Shown piece after piece: positions 53,508 to 61,842 of a stretch of DNA of 64,000 nucleotides. Where the stretch lies: positions 3,064,001 to 3,128,000 of the forward strand of contig CP085710.1 in the NCBI GenBank assembly GCA_023823795.1. The letters run 5' to 3'. The stretch's first letter is position 1. Each line of letters opens with the position of its first letter. Position numbers and translations under genes: made by a program. The DNA is from Bacillus sp. F19. GTDB lineage: Bacteria; Bacillota; Bacilli; Bacillales; Bacillaceae. The notes under the pieces are model-generated. The model did no database searches, had not been told where the DNA came from, and saw only the letters and a list, made by a program, of their open reading frames with translations.

Positions 53508-53642
53508 AATATCACCTCATTTTTGAGACAAGTCTTATGAGACACTCTTAACTACGATTTTATCAGTCTACTATACTTGTATCAATAGAGTACACTCTAT
53601 TGATACAAGTATAGTAGACTGATAAACTGAATAGTTAAAGAA
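53508..53642. promoter_or_regulatory. res site and divergent tnpR/tnpA control region
   Basis: 135 bp between tnpR and tnpA. It contains a perfect 33-bp inverted repeat (53559-53591 and 53594-53626, arms starting TTTATCAGTCTACTATACTT) around a 2-bp centre. Parts of the arms probably are resolvase-binding half sites, but I could not mark the three classical subsites. Confidence 0.75.
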
Positions 53643-56622
53643 ATGAGGAGATACAATTTGAAAATTGCAAGAGGAAGAGAATTACTTACAACAGATCAAA
53701 GGAAGCTTCTTATGGAGATTCCGGAAGATGAGTTGATAGAAGGAACCTACTACACATTTTCTAATCAAGAATTGGCAGTTATTAATAAGAGGCGCAGAGA
53801 AGAAAATAGATTAGGATTCGCAGTGCAATTGGCTGTTCTTCGATATCCAGGCTGGTCATATACACATATTAAAAACCTGCCTGATTCGTTTATGCGATAC
53901 ATAGCAAATCAAATTAATGCAGACCCTTCTTCACTTAGTCTTTATCCTCAAAGAGAAAATACATTGTGGGATCACTTGAAAGAGATTCGGAACGAGTATG
54001 GTTTTATAACATTTACTCTAAAAGAATATCGAATGACATTTAAACACCTTTATCAATTAGCATTAGAAAATGGTGATGCCCTTCATTTACTACACGAGAG
54101 CATAGATTTTTTGAGAAAGAATAGAGTTATACTGCCTGCTATTACAACACTTGAAAGGATGGTATGGGAAGCTAGGGCATTGGCCGAAAAGAAGATATTT
54201 AATACCGTCAGTCAATCTCTAACTAATGACCAGAAGGAGAAGCTTGAAGAAATCATTACATCTCCGCATCGATCTGAAAACAATAAAACAATATTGGGTT
54301 GGCTAAAGGAAGCACCAGGTCACCCTTCTCCTGAAACATTTTTAAAAGTAATAGAAAGACTTGAATATATTAGAGGAATGGAACTAAGAAGCGTTAAAAT
54401 TAATCATTTACACCGGAATCGCTTTTTACAGTTTTCTCGCTTAGGTTCAAGATATGAACCTTATGCTTTCCGTGACTTTCAAGAAAACAAGCGTTATACA
54501 ATTCTAATCGTATATTTATTGCAGCTTACTGAAGAGTTAACCGATAAAGCTTTTGAAATACATGATAGACAAATACTTAGTCTGCTGTCAAAAGGACGAA
54601 AAGCTCAAGAAGAAATTCAGAAAAGAAACGGTAAAAAGGTAAATGAAAAAGTCATACACTTTTCTAGCATAGGACAAGCATTAATAAAAGCGAAAACGGA
54701 AGGACTAGATGCCTTTGAGGTTTTAGAGTCCGTTATTGAATGGAATTCCTTTGTCACCTCAGTAGAAGAAGCTCAAGAACTAGCCAGACCAGGGGATTAT
54801 GATTATCTGGATCTACTCCAAAAGCGCTTTTATTCCCTTCGAAAGTATACACCGACACTATATGAAGGTTCTTGATTTTCATTCAACAAAGTCAAACGAA
54901 CCACCCTTTCTTGGAGGTAGTCTTCGAAAGATAAGCTAACTGATAATCGTGTACGGTCTTTGTCTTGGTTCCACGTTTCTTGTGAAAACAAATATTCCTC
55001 AAAATCTCTATATTGTCTACTGCCAGAGATAGACACATCACCAGCCCGAACATGCTCTCTCAATTCCGTTAAAACCGCCATTTCATAATAGTGCCGATTG
55101 ATTGTACCGTCTTCTTCATACAAATGCTTTTTCCAACGATTTGAAACAAAATCTACAGGTGCTGCTGCAGGGACTTTTCGCTTTCCAGAATCGTTCATTC
55201 CACGTATAATCTCAACCGCCTGCAAAAGCCAATATCCTTAATGAAAGACTAAAATGGCTATCTAACAATTGGAATAATCTAGAGGGAGTTTCGCTTGAGA
55301 AAGGGAAGCAATCAATTGCACGGTTGGAGAGGGACATTCCAGAGGAAGCCAGAAAATTTAGTGCTTGCCTTTATCAGATGCTTCCTAGGATAAAATTAAC
55401 CGATTTACTCATGGATGTTGCTCATTTAACTGGATTTCATGAACAATTTACTCACGCCTCAAATAATCGTAAACCTGATAAAGAAGAAACGGTAATCATC
55501 ATGGCTGCCCTATTAGGAATGGGATTGAATATTGGGTTAAGTAAGATGGCTGAAGCAACGCCTGATCTTACATATAAACAACTTGCCAATGTATCTCAAT
55601 GGAGAATGCATGAAGATGCCATGAGCAAAGCGCAAGCTGTATTAGTAAACTTTCATCACAAGCTAGACTTATCTTCCTATTGGGGTGACGGTACAACATC
55701 TTCGTCAGATGGAATGAGAATGCAGGTAGGCGTTTCATCTTTACACTCAGACGCAAATCCGCATTATGGCTCAGGAAAAGGTACAACAATCTATCGATTT
55801 ACCAGCGACCAGTTCTCATCGTATTACACAAAAATTATTCATACCAATTCAAGGGATGCAATTCATGTCCTAGATGGATTATTGCATCATGAAACCGACT
55901 TAAATATAGAAGAGCATTTCACAGATACAGCTGGTTATACTGATCAAATTTTTGGATTAACTCACCTTTTAGGCTTTAAGTTTGCACCCAGAATAAGGGA
56001 TTTGTCAGATTCAAAGCTGTTTACATTAGAAAAGGCAAGCGAGTATCCAGAATTAGAGTCTATTTTACGTGGCCAAATAAATATAAAGATTATAAAAGAA
56101 AATTATGAGGATGTTTTACGATTAGCTCATTCTATAAGAGAGGGAACTGTCTCAGCATCACTTATTATGGGAAAACTAGGTTCTTACTCTAGGCAAAACA
56201 GTTTAGCCACAGCTTTACGTGAAATGGGAAAAATCGAAAAAACTATTTTTATTCTCAATTACCTTGCTAGTGAATCTTTGAGAAGAAAGATTCAAAAAGG
56301 CTTAAATAAAGGAGAAGCAATGAATGGTCTCGCAAGAGCTATTTTCTTTGGGAAACAAGGGGAGCTTCGGGAGCGAACGATACAGCACCAACTACAAAGA
56401 GCTACCGCATTAAACATAATTATCAATGCCATTAGTGTTTGGAATACGCTGCATCTGACAAAAGCAATGGAATACCAAAAAGGTTTAGGGGATTTTAAAG
56501 AGGACTTGTTGCACCATATGTCCCCTTTAGGCTGGGAGCATATTAATTTACTAGGGGAATACCATTTTAGTCCGGAGAAAATGGTCTCGTTAGATTCTTT
56601 AAGACCCTTAAAACTTTCTTAA
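53643..56622 (+). pseudogene. tnpA: Tn3-family transposase TnpA, interrupted by frameshift and internal inversion
   Basis: The frame 53643-54875 gives the N-terminal 410 residues (GRELLTTDQRKLLMEIPEDE, then YSLRKYTPTLYEG). An extra G near 54866 shifts the frame; the next frame continues LDFHSTKSNEP to 54903. Then 54904-55228 is reversed: its minus strand encodes LLQAVEIIRGMNDSGKRKVP to SFEDYLQER. The plus frame resumes at 55231 with NILNERLKWLSNNW and runs intact to 56622, including the catalytic region YWGDGTTSSSDGMRM and HHMSPLGWEHINLLGEY. Turning the 325-bp block back restores the reading frame exactly. It is close to Tn1546 TnpA. Confidence 0.92.
54904..55228 (-). other. Inverted 325-bp segment inside tnpA
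   Basis: The minus strand encodes the missing central part of TnpA (FVSNRWKKHLYEEDGTINRH, VRAGDVSISGSRQYRDFEEY). Both junctions fit: GAACCA joins CTTTTGCAGGC at the left and CAAGAAAGGG joins CCAATATCC at the right. No obvious inverted repeats flank it. Confidence 0.85.
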
Positions 56623-56658
56623 CGTTGTTAAAACCAGGCTAAGCGTCAGGAAAATTTG

Positions 56659-56696
56659 CTTAACGTTGTAAATCCGCATTTTCCTGACGCTACCCC
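56659..56696. repeat. Right 38-bp end of the Tn1546-like transposon
   Basis: Reverse complement reads GGGGTAGCGTCAGGAAAATG and continues to AACGTTAAG. Its outer CCCC touches the IS231-type end, sharing one base. Confidence 0.92.
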
Positions 56697-58337
56697 ATAC
56701 CCATCAAGCTAACAACATAAATTACAAGATACGGGTTGATCATTGTTTTAAAACAAACGAGTAATGAAAAAGTTGACATGACAAAAAAGCCTATTAAAAT
56801 GCTATTTTTTTGCTAGGCAGCTTGTCTATCCTTCACCGTTTTTTCATATACAACTCCAAGAATATCCAAGACAGTCATCTTCTTATAACGATGACATTTA
56901 CGACCATTCTTTTTGAGCAACTGATAAAGGCGATGCAGAATGTTCAAAAGTTCTTCTGTGCCAACTGCCATCGCTTGAAACAGTAACGGGAAGTAATCTT
57001 TAATCATATAAATTGCTTTGTATTCACTCAATTCCTTCTTTTTCTTTTCAAGAAGTAACTGTCGCATTTGAAACATGGTAGAAGAACAGAGGAGAATGCC
57101 AATGAGTTGGCCATATAAATGGCACTCAAGGCGTTCTTTTTTGATTGTTTTGCATTCATCGATTTCAAAGAATGACTTCCATGTTTTAAACAAAATTTCG
57201 ATTTGCCAACGCAGGGAATAGAGGGAATGAACATAGTCAGTGGGAACTTCTTCTGGTGATGTATTCGTTATGTAGACATTCATACCCATCAAGTGCTTAC
57301 TTTTCTCCTTCATGACAATGCCTTTCTTCTTTTCTCGAATCGCTTGGTTTTTTAGGCGTGTTTGCGTTTGATCATCGGTTAAACGATGGATAATGACACG
57401 TGCTGGAAGCTTCTGATTTTGACCAATGTATGCTTCAGTGATTTCCAGTGTTTCACCAGAGGTTAGACGGGACATCATTTGTGTCATATCAAGCTGGATG
57501 TATTCGGTTTGTTTTTTTAACGTGCCATTGTTGAAAAATTCTGGATCAGGGTTCTTGATATAAATACGTGTATTTAACTTCAACCGAGAAATATAATAAG
57601 CCTCTTTATCATGAATGGCTTGTAAGTCTCCTAAATCAAAGTAACCAAGATCACGTAAACATAAATCGCCTTTCTCTACAGTTTCAAGGCAGATTGTACC
57701 GTATGTTTTATCATTGTTTTTTCCTGGTCCTAACTGTACGTTTAAAAATTGGCCACTTAATAAATCGTATTCCAATTGGATTTTCACCCCTGCAGTATGA
57801 CTACTCCCTCCAGAGCCTTGATAATTTGTGGCGAAGGAATCAGGTAGCTGAAATACAGTCGCATCTAAAATCCGAATACGTTCGAAAGCAGAAATCATGT
57901 GTGAAGAAAGCGAATGATTTAAACAGAGATTTTGTGTTAGGAGTGAAGTAAAGACTTCTCGGAGGAATGCGACAGCTGCTGGATTAAAGCGCTGATTCAG
58001 CCCTTCTGGGCTTATTAGTACACCCATGGAAGCCTCCAAACGACTACATAATTGCGTAAGTGATGTACTAGCGACTTCTTGGCTGAGCCAAACGCACAGG
58101 GCGATAAGTCCATTTGCTTGATACTTACTAGATCGTTGTACAAAGCCCACCTGTTTGGCAGTTTCTTGTAGGACTATTGGGGATAGAAAACGTTGTAATT
58201 CTTTTGCAAAAAGTGTCAGTTCACTGGAGACGATAGGATTCATAAAAAAACACCATCCTTTCTCGTAAACTTCTTACGATAAGCATAGCGTTTTTTCATT
58301 TTTGAAGGTATTGTTTAAACTTAGCTTGATGGGCATG
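56696..58337 (-). mobile_element. IS231-type element (IS4 family)
   Basis: About 1642 bp. Ends read CATACCCATCAAGCTAAC (left) and, reversed, CATGCCCATCAAGCTAAG (right), matching the IS231 terminal repeat. Left flank is the outer end of the Tn1546-like transposon (TGACGCTACCCC); right flank is TGGTGGTACCCC. The 12-bp flanks agree at 9 of 12 positions, so an exact target duplication is absent. Confidence 0.9.
56813..58243 (-). CDS. IS231-type transposase
   Basis: 476 residues, the IS231 length. DDE catalytic segments: ILDATVFQLPD, GDLCLRDLGYF, and the YREK signature in YSLRWQIEILFKTWK near 345-359. HLYGQLIGILLCSSTMFQMR follows, as in IS231. The gene is intact and probably functional. ATG 58243 lies close to the right terminal repeat. 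Confidence 0.95.
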   Translation of the reverse strand: MNPIVSSELTLFAKELQRFLSPIVLQETAKQVGFVQRSSKYQANGLIALCVWLSQEVASTSLTQLCSRLEASMGVLISPEGLNQRFNPAAVAFLREVFTSLLTQNLCLNHSLSSHMISAFERIRILDATVFQLPDSFATNYQGSGGSSHTAGVKIQLEYDLLSGQFLNVQLGPGKNNDKTYGTICLETVEKGDLCLRDLGYFDLGDLQAIHDKEAYYISRLKLNTRIYIKNPDPEFFNNGTLKKQTEYIQLDMTQMMSRLTSGETLEITEAYIGQNQKLPARVIIHRLTDDQTQTRLKNQAIREKKKGIVMKEKSKHLMGMNVYITNTSPEEVPTDYVHSLYSLRWQIEILFKTWKSFFEIDECKTIKKERLECHLYGQLIGILLCSSTMFQMRQLLLEKKKKELSEYKAIYMIKDYFPLLFQAMAVGTEELLNILHRLYQLLKKNGRKCHRYKKMTVLDILGVVYEKTVKDRQAA

Positions 58338-58383
58338 TGGTGGTACCCCTTTATTGCATTAGATAGTAATGTAATTTATAATA

Positions 58384-58409
58384 CGTTTAAATGATTAAAT
58401 TCTTAAACG
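58384..58409. promoter_or_regulatory. ArsR-type operator 1
   Basis: GTTTAAATGATTAAA followed by two bases and CTTAAAC, in front of the arsR-type gene. The reversed copy at 58800-58825 matches it at nearly every position. Confidence 0.78.
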
Positions 58410-58427
58410 GAAGGTAATGTTAGCGAA

Positions 58428-58739
58428 ATGAACTGTAATGATAAAGTAATGCATATTTTAGAAAATTTAAGACCATGTTTTCAAGGGTTGGGGGATCCAA
58501 CTCGTCAGCAAATTGTATCACTTTTAATTGATAAAGATAGCTTGAATGTGACGCAAATTGCGGAGAATATTCCCATGTCAAGACCTACTGTATCTCATCA
58601 TTTGAAAATATTGAAACAATCAGGGTTACTTCAAGTTCAGAAAAAAGGCACTGAAATGTATTATTGTCTTGAATTTAATGAAACAATAAATCTTTTAAAA
58701 GAACTTGTTTCTTTAGTTGAAGATGAATGTAAGAACTAG
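58428..58739 (+). CDS. ArsR family transcriptional regulator
   Basis: 103 residues. Winged HTH: GLGDPTRQQIVSLLI, then NVTQIAENIPMSRPTVSHHL and KILKQSGLLQVQKKGTEMYY. No clustered Cys ligand pair (CxC) is seen in the recognition region, so it may sense something other than arsenic or zinc. Two matching operators, one before it and one before the following oxidoreductase, suggest it represses both. Confidence 0.92.
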   Translation: MNCNDKVMHILENLRPCFQGLGDPTRQQIVSLLIDKDSLNVTQIAENIPMSRPTVSHHLKILKQSGLLQVQKKGTEMYYCLEFNETINLLKELVSLVEDECKN

Positions 58740-58754
58740 GTATTCATTTATAGT

Positions 58755-58783
58755 TTAGGGACACCTTTTGTCCCTTTTTTTAG
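58755..58783 (+). terminator. Terminator after arsR
   Basis: GGGACACCTTTTGTCCC followed by TTTTTTT. Confidence 0.8.
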
Positions 58784-58799
58784 CGATAATATGTTAAAA

Positions 58800-58825
58800 G
58801 GTTTAAGTTTTTAATCATTTAAACT
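58800..58825. promoter_or_regulatory. ArsR-type operator 2
   Basis: On minus GTTTAAATGATTAAA, two bases, CTTAAAC; nearly the same 26-bp site as 58384-58409, in opposite orientation, 34 bp before the oxidoreductase ATG. Confidence 0.78.
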
Positions 58826-58859
58826 TATAATCTCACACTAATTAAAATGGAGGTTTCAG

Positions 58860-59948
58860 ATGAATAAAAAAACAGTATTAATTGTTGGTGGGTATGGAGT
58901 TGTTGGTAGTCAAATAGCTCGAATTTTACATGATCGACATCCTGATTTGGAAATTAGATTAGGAGGAAGAACCTTAGGGAAAGCGTTACCTTTTGAATCA
59001 GAGAGAGTAAAAATAGTCAAGGTAGACAACACAACAGATGATCCTTTAAGAAATTTGGATGATAATTTCACATTAGTTGTTAATGCGGTTAATGACCCTC
59101 AAGATAGACTACTCCTATCTGCAGTTCGAAAAAAAATTCCATTGGTTGACATTACTCGTTGGACTGAACGCTTTAAGAGTTCTATTGATCGATTAAAAAA
59201 TGTTGAGGTCCAATCCCCTGTTGTATTAGCTTCAGGGTGGATGGGGGGGACAGCAGCCCTTTTTTCTAAAATTTATTCAAAAGATCTTCAAGAGGTTACG
59301 GTTGATATCAACGCACTATATTCTCTTCAAGACAAAGCAGGACCAAATTCAACAGCGTATATGGACCGGTTAACTATTCCGTTTGAAGTCAAAGCTCGAG
59401 AGGGAATGCGACAGGCTTATCCAATGACTAATCCAATCAAAGTCCGCTTTCCAAACGGTTATATAACCAAATGTTATCGTTTGGATACTCCCGATCACGT
59501 AACCCTGCCAGAATCAATTCATGCTGTTTCGACTAACTTTCGTATTGCTTTTGATAGTAAAATATCTACATATGGACTGGTTTCTCTGGTGAATACAGGG
59601 ATTTGGAAAATGATTAGTGGAGAAAAATTTACCGATTTACGGAAAAATATTCTCTATAAACCCGGAAGGGGAAGTGCACATAACATAGTTATTCATCTTA
59701 AAGGTTATGATGCTACTGGTGTATTGCATAGACGATGTGTGAACATATCAGATCCGTTAGGACAGACACATCTTACTGCTTTAGGAGCAGCTGTCCAAGC
59801 AGAGAACATTTTACAAACATCTGATATTGTGGTTCCGGATTCTGAAATTTACTTTCCGGAAAATCTATTAGATTTGGGTGTGAATGCATCTGCAATTTTA
59901 GATTTTTATAGGGAATATGGGGTTAATATTACGAAAGAAAATATATAA
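58860..59948 (+). CDS. Saccharopine dehydrogenase-like NAD(P)-binding oxidoreductase
   Basis: 362 residues. N-terminal Rossmann motif VLIVGGYGVVGSQIARIL (5-22), then LGGRTLGKA and VVNAVNDPQDRLLL, as in saccharopine-dehydrogenase-type proteins. The C-terminal part is a mixed domain with HLKGYDATGVLHRRCVNISD and LTALGAAVQAENIL. Reaction unknown; in other bacteria, relatives sit beside ArsR or TetR regulators. ATG 58860 follows AATGGAGGT. It is probably controlled by the adjacent ArsR protein. Confidence 0.86.
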   Translation: MNKKTVLIVGGYGVVGSQIARILHDRHPDLEIRLGGRTLGKALPFESERVKIVKVDNTTDDPLRNLDDNFTLVVNAVNDPQDRLLLSAVRKKIPLVDITRWTERFKSSIDRLKNVEVQSPVVLASGWMGGTAALFSKIYSKDLQEVTVDINALYSLQDKAGPNSTAYMDRLTIPFEVKAREGMRQAYPMTNPIKVRFPNGYITKCYRLDTPDHVTLPESIHAVSTNFRIAFDSKISTYGLVSLVNTGIWKMISGEKFTDLRKNILYKPGRGSAHNIVIHLKGYDATGVLHRRCVNISDPLGQTHLTALGAAVQAENILQTSDIVVPDSEIYFPENLLDLGVNASAILDFYREYGVNITKENI

Positions 59949-59978
59949 AAGGTACCGTTCTATTCGTGGTAGTACACA

Positions 59979-60097
59979 TATGGCTATCAAGCTAAGAAAA
60001 GTAAATACCCCCAGAACGAAATTTTTTGCTAACTTGTAGCAAAAAAGCTCATTTTTTCGTTTTGGGGTAATTCTGAATGCTTAAGTTGATGGGCATG
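59979..60097. mobile_element. IS231-ended MITE
   Basis: 119 bp with no ORF. Ends: TATGGCTATCAAGCTAAG at left, and CTTAAGTTGATGGGCATG at right, the canonical IS231 terminal repeat reversed. The interior is a long imperfect hairpin (ACCCCCAGAACGAAATTTTT against the complement of AAAAAATCGTTTTGGGGT-like sequence). It could be moved by an IS231 transposase in trans. Confidence 0.78.
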
Positions 60098-60134
60098 GGG
60101 TCCCACCAACAAAACGCGGAAAACATACGCTAAG
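60097..60134 (+). repeat. Solitary 38-bp Tn3-family terminal repeat
   Basis: Starts GGGGTCCCACCAACAAAACG and finishes ACATACGCTAAG: length 38, GGGG at the outer end and CGCTAAG at the inner end, the pattern of Tn4430 and Tn1546 ends. It is a different sequence from the Tn1546-like ends at 51095 and 56696. No partner end or transposase is in the window. Confidence 0.7.
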
Positions 60135-60147
60135 CAAATTTCGACAT

Positions 60148-60192
60148 AAAAAAAGCCGATTTTTCCTCTCTAAGGAACCATCGGCTTTTTTT
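60148..60192. terminator. Bidirectional terminator after fbpB
   Basis: AAAAAAAGCCGAT, loop, ATCGGCTTTTTTT. It closes the minus-strand cnt/fbp transcript. Confidence 0.85.
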
Positions 60193-60227
60193 CGAAAAAG
60201 AAACAGAGTAAATCTAAACTTGTTTCT

Positions 60228-60371
60228 TTATTTCAACTCAAAGTTTTTCTGACTTATTGGTTTTAATTGTCTATCTTCAATTTTTTTGTAGATCTTCTCT
60301 ATGAAGGTTTTATCCTTTAAAATATGGCTTTTATTTTCACTCACTAATTGTTTAAATGTTTTCTTTTTCAT
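60228..60371 (-). CDS. fbpB: FbpB family small basic protein
   Basis: 47 residues: MKKKTFKQLVSENKSHILKD and a lysine-rich remainder (IEKIYKKIEDRQLKP). It matches the small basic FbpB proteins, which are Fur-regulated in B. subtilis and help the FsrA small RNA in the iron-sparing response. AGGAAAAGG precedes ATG 60371, which overlaps the stop of the broken fbpA frame. Placed downstream of a metallophore operon. Confidence 0.78.
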   Translation of the reverse strand: MKKKTFKQLVSENKSHILKDKTFIEKIYKKIEDRQLKPISQKNFELK

Positions 60372-60513
60372 TCCTTTTCCTCTTCTCTTTCAAATAACCT
60401 ATATTCTCTTTCCAGATCACTAAGACAAAGCTCATATAGCTGTGCATTCTCTTTTTTTTATATACACCTATGCTTAAAAGTTATTGAACTGCTTCACGTA
60501 ATATTTTGCTCAT
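60368..60513 (-). pseudogene. fbpA: fbpA-like gene with stop and frameshift
   Basis: From ATG 60513 the frame reads MSKILREAVQ then TAA; continuing, LLSIGVYK, a run of eight A, and after a frame change KENAQLYELCLSDLEREYRL to a TGA overlapping the fbpB ATG. LREAV, GVYKK and QLYELxLSDLEREY are hallmarks of FbpA. Some ten codons (the KRxxLI segment) seem deleted. The fbpA-fbpB order is that of B. subtilis. Confidence 0.62.
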
Positions 60514-60612
60514 AAAAGGAGAGAAGTCCGTTAGTAAAATTTCAACAAAATAAATCGTAACTATTACTATTTAAAGCGTAAATGATACATTCGAACGACT
60601 CCTCCTTTATGA
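60514..60612. other. Short degenerate stretch after cntE
   Basis: An AAGGAGG site followed by a seven-codon frame (MYHLRFK), then AT-rich sequence. No convincing Fur box was found by eye. Confidence 0.35.
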
Positions 60613-61791
60613 TTACCCGACAAATATTTTTCGCCGATCATAAGCAAAAAAGAGCATCGCCACACCAAAAATAGCACAAATCATATACATAGTTGAGTAT
60701 GAGTAAAAATCTGCTACCGGCCCCATAATCACACCACCTAAGGAAACTCCTAAATCTGCCATCGCAATAAATAAACCAAGTAACACATTGCGATTCATCT
60801 GAGGTAAGACAAAGCTTAAATATGTTGTTAATGTTGGATAGAGGAGTGCCTGAGCTATTCCCATTAAAATGGCACCAGCATAGAAAAAGATAGCTCCACC
60901 ATTTATAGCATAGCTTACAGATTGTGCCCCCATTGCTAAAAGAAGCATTGTTCCCATCATAAAAGATGAATTCCATTTTCCGTCAGAAGGGATTTTTTTT
61001 CTTAAGGAAAACCGAGAAAAAACAACGGTCCCTGCCATTAACATTAGAAAAATTCCAGCGTTTCCGTTTTTCACCTGTTCAGCATATAGTGGTATGAAGA
61101 TAGTAATTGCTCCAAATACAATAGAACCAACTAACATAAGAATACTACATTTAAATAAATGCGGATTTTTCACTAACTGACCAAATGAATTAAACATATT
61201 TACACCCTGCTTAGCATTTTTTGTAAAAGGCTGGGCTTCGGCTTTATCCATTTTGGCACTATAGCCAAACACCCCAGTAAAAATGACAATTGCTATCATC
61301 ACGATTGCAAAGTATTCCATTCCTCCTTGCCAAATACCTAATGCCAATAAAGGACCAATAATACCTGGTATATAGGAAAATAAAGAATAAAGTGAAATTC
61401 CCTGAGAACGATCTTTCTCTGGAAGTGCATCAATAATTCCTATCTGTAATGCCATTGAAAAGAAAGCTGTTGACACCCCTTGTAACATACGAGCAACTAG
61501 GTAGCCACCTATCCCAGTTATCGTATATAAGATTAAAGCAAAACCATTGATAATAAGAATAATGCGCAACACTTTTATCGGCCCATACTTTTGAATAATA
61601 TGACCTGCCCATGGTCTAAAAAACATGGTTGTAAACAAATATGCCCCCATAATCAAACCTATTGTTGTATTGGTGGCCCCTAATGCTCCCCCTTGTAAAG
61701 GGATAATAACATTTAGTATCGAATTGGCACTAAAATAAAGAAGCACCAACAGATACAAACGTAGAAAAGGCCAAGACATAGCTCCACTCAC
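60613..61791 (-). CDS. cntE: Opine metallophore exporter, CntE-like MFS transporter
   Basis: 392 residues, about 12 membrane segments. The start GAMSWPFLRLYLLVLLYFSA and the segments GATNTTIGLIMGAYLFTTM, FRPWAGHIIQKYGPIKVLRI and SFVLPQMNRNVLLGLFIA agree with the staphylopine exporter CntE as I know it. It secretes the metallophore. The start is GTG 61791 after GGAGGAG. Last transporter gene of the run C-D-F-E, the same order as in staphylococcal cnt operons. Confidence 0.88.
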   Translation of the reverse strand: MSGAMSWPFLRLYLLVLLYFSANSILNVIIPLQGGALGATNTTIGLIMGAYLFTTMFFRPWAGHIIQKYGPIKVLRIILIINGFALILYTITGIGGYLVARMLQGVSTAFFSMALQIGIIDALPEKDRSQGISLYSLFSYIPGIIGPLLALGIWQGGMEYFAIVMIAIVIFTGVFGYSAKMDKAEAQPFTKNAKQGVNMFNSFGQLVKNPHLFKCSILMLVGSIVFGAITIFIPLYAEQVKNGNAGIFLMLMAGTVVFSRFSLRKKIPSDGKWNSSFMMGTMLLLAMGAQSVSYAINGGAIFFYAGAILMGIAQALLYPTLTTYLSFVLPQMNRNVLLGLFIAMADLGVSLGGVIMGPVADFYSYSTMYMICAIFGVAMLFFAYDRRKIFVG

Positions 61792-61842
61792 GATTTTTTC
61801 TCCTCCAAACCTGTAACTAATTCTGTTACTTTATGTAGCTGG

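Larger units (their letters stand above)
51095..56696. mobile_element. Tn1546-like Tn3-family transposon with DJ-1/PfpI and WYL-regulator cargo
   Basis: 5602 bp bounded by 38-bp inverted repeats that begin GGGGTAGCGTCAGGAAAATG. Left is 51095-51132 and right 56659-56696. They differ from each other and from the known Tn1546 end by one base near the inner AACGnTAAG. It carries tnpR and res divergent from tnpA, as Tn3-family elements do, and two passenger genes at its left. tnpA is broken, so movement would need a transposase in trans. No matching 5-bp flanks (TTATA versus ATACC), because an IS231-type element abuts the right end. Confidence 0.93.

Noticed and set aside
54830-55225. Independent 131-residue minus-strand gene inside tnpA
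   Set aside because: Its translation is the missing central part of TnpA, so it is an inverted piece and not a gene.
60577-60600. Seven-codon frame MYHLRFK with a perfect AAGGAGG site after cntE
   Set aside because: Too short to support as a gene; possibly the scar of a lost gene start.
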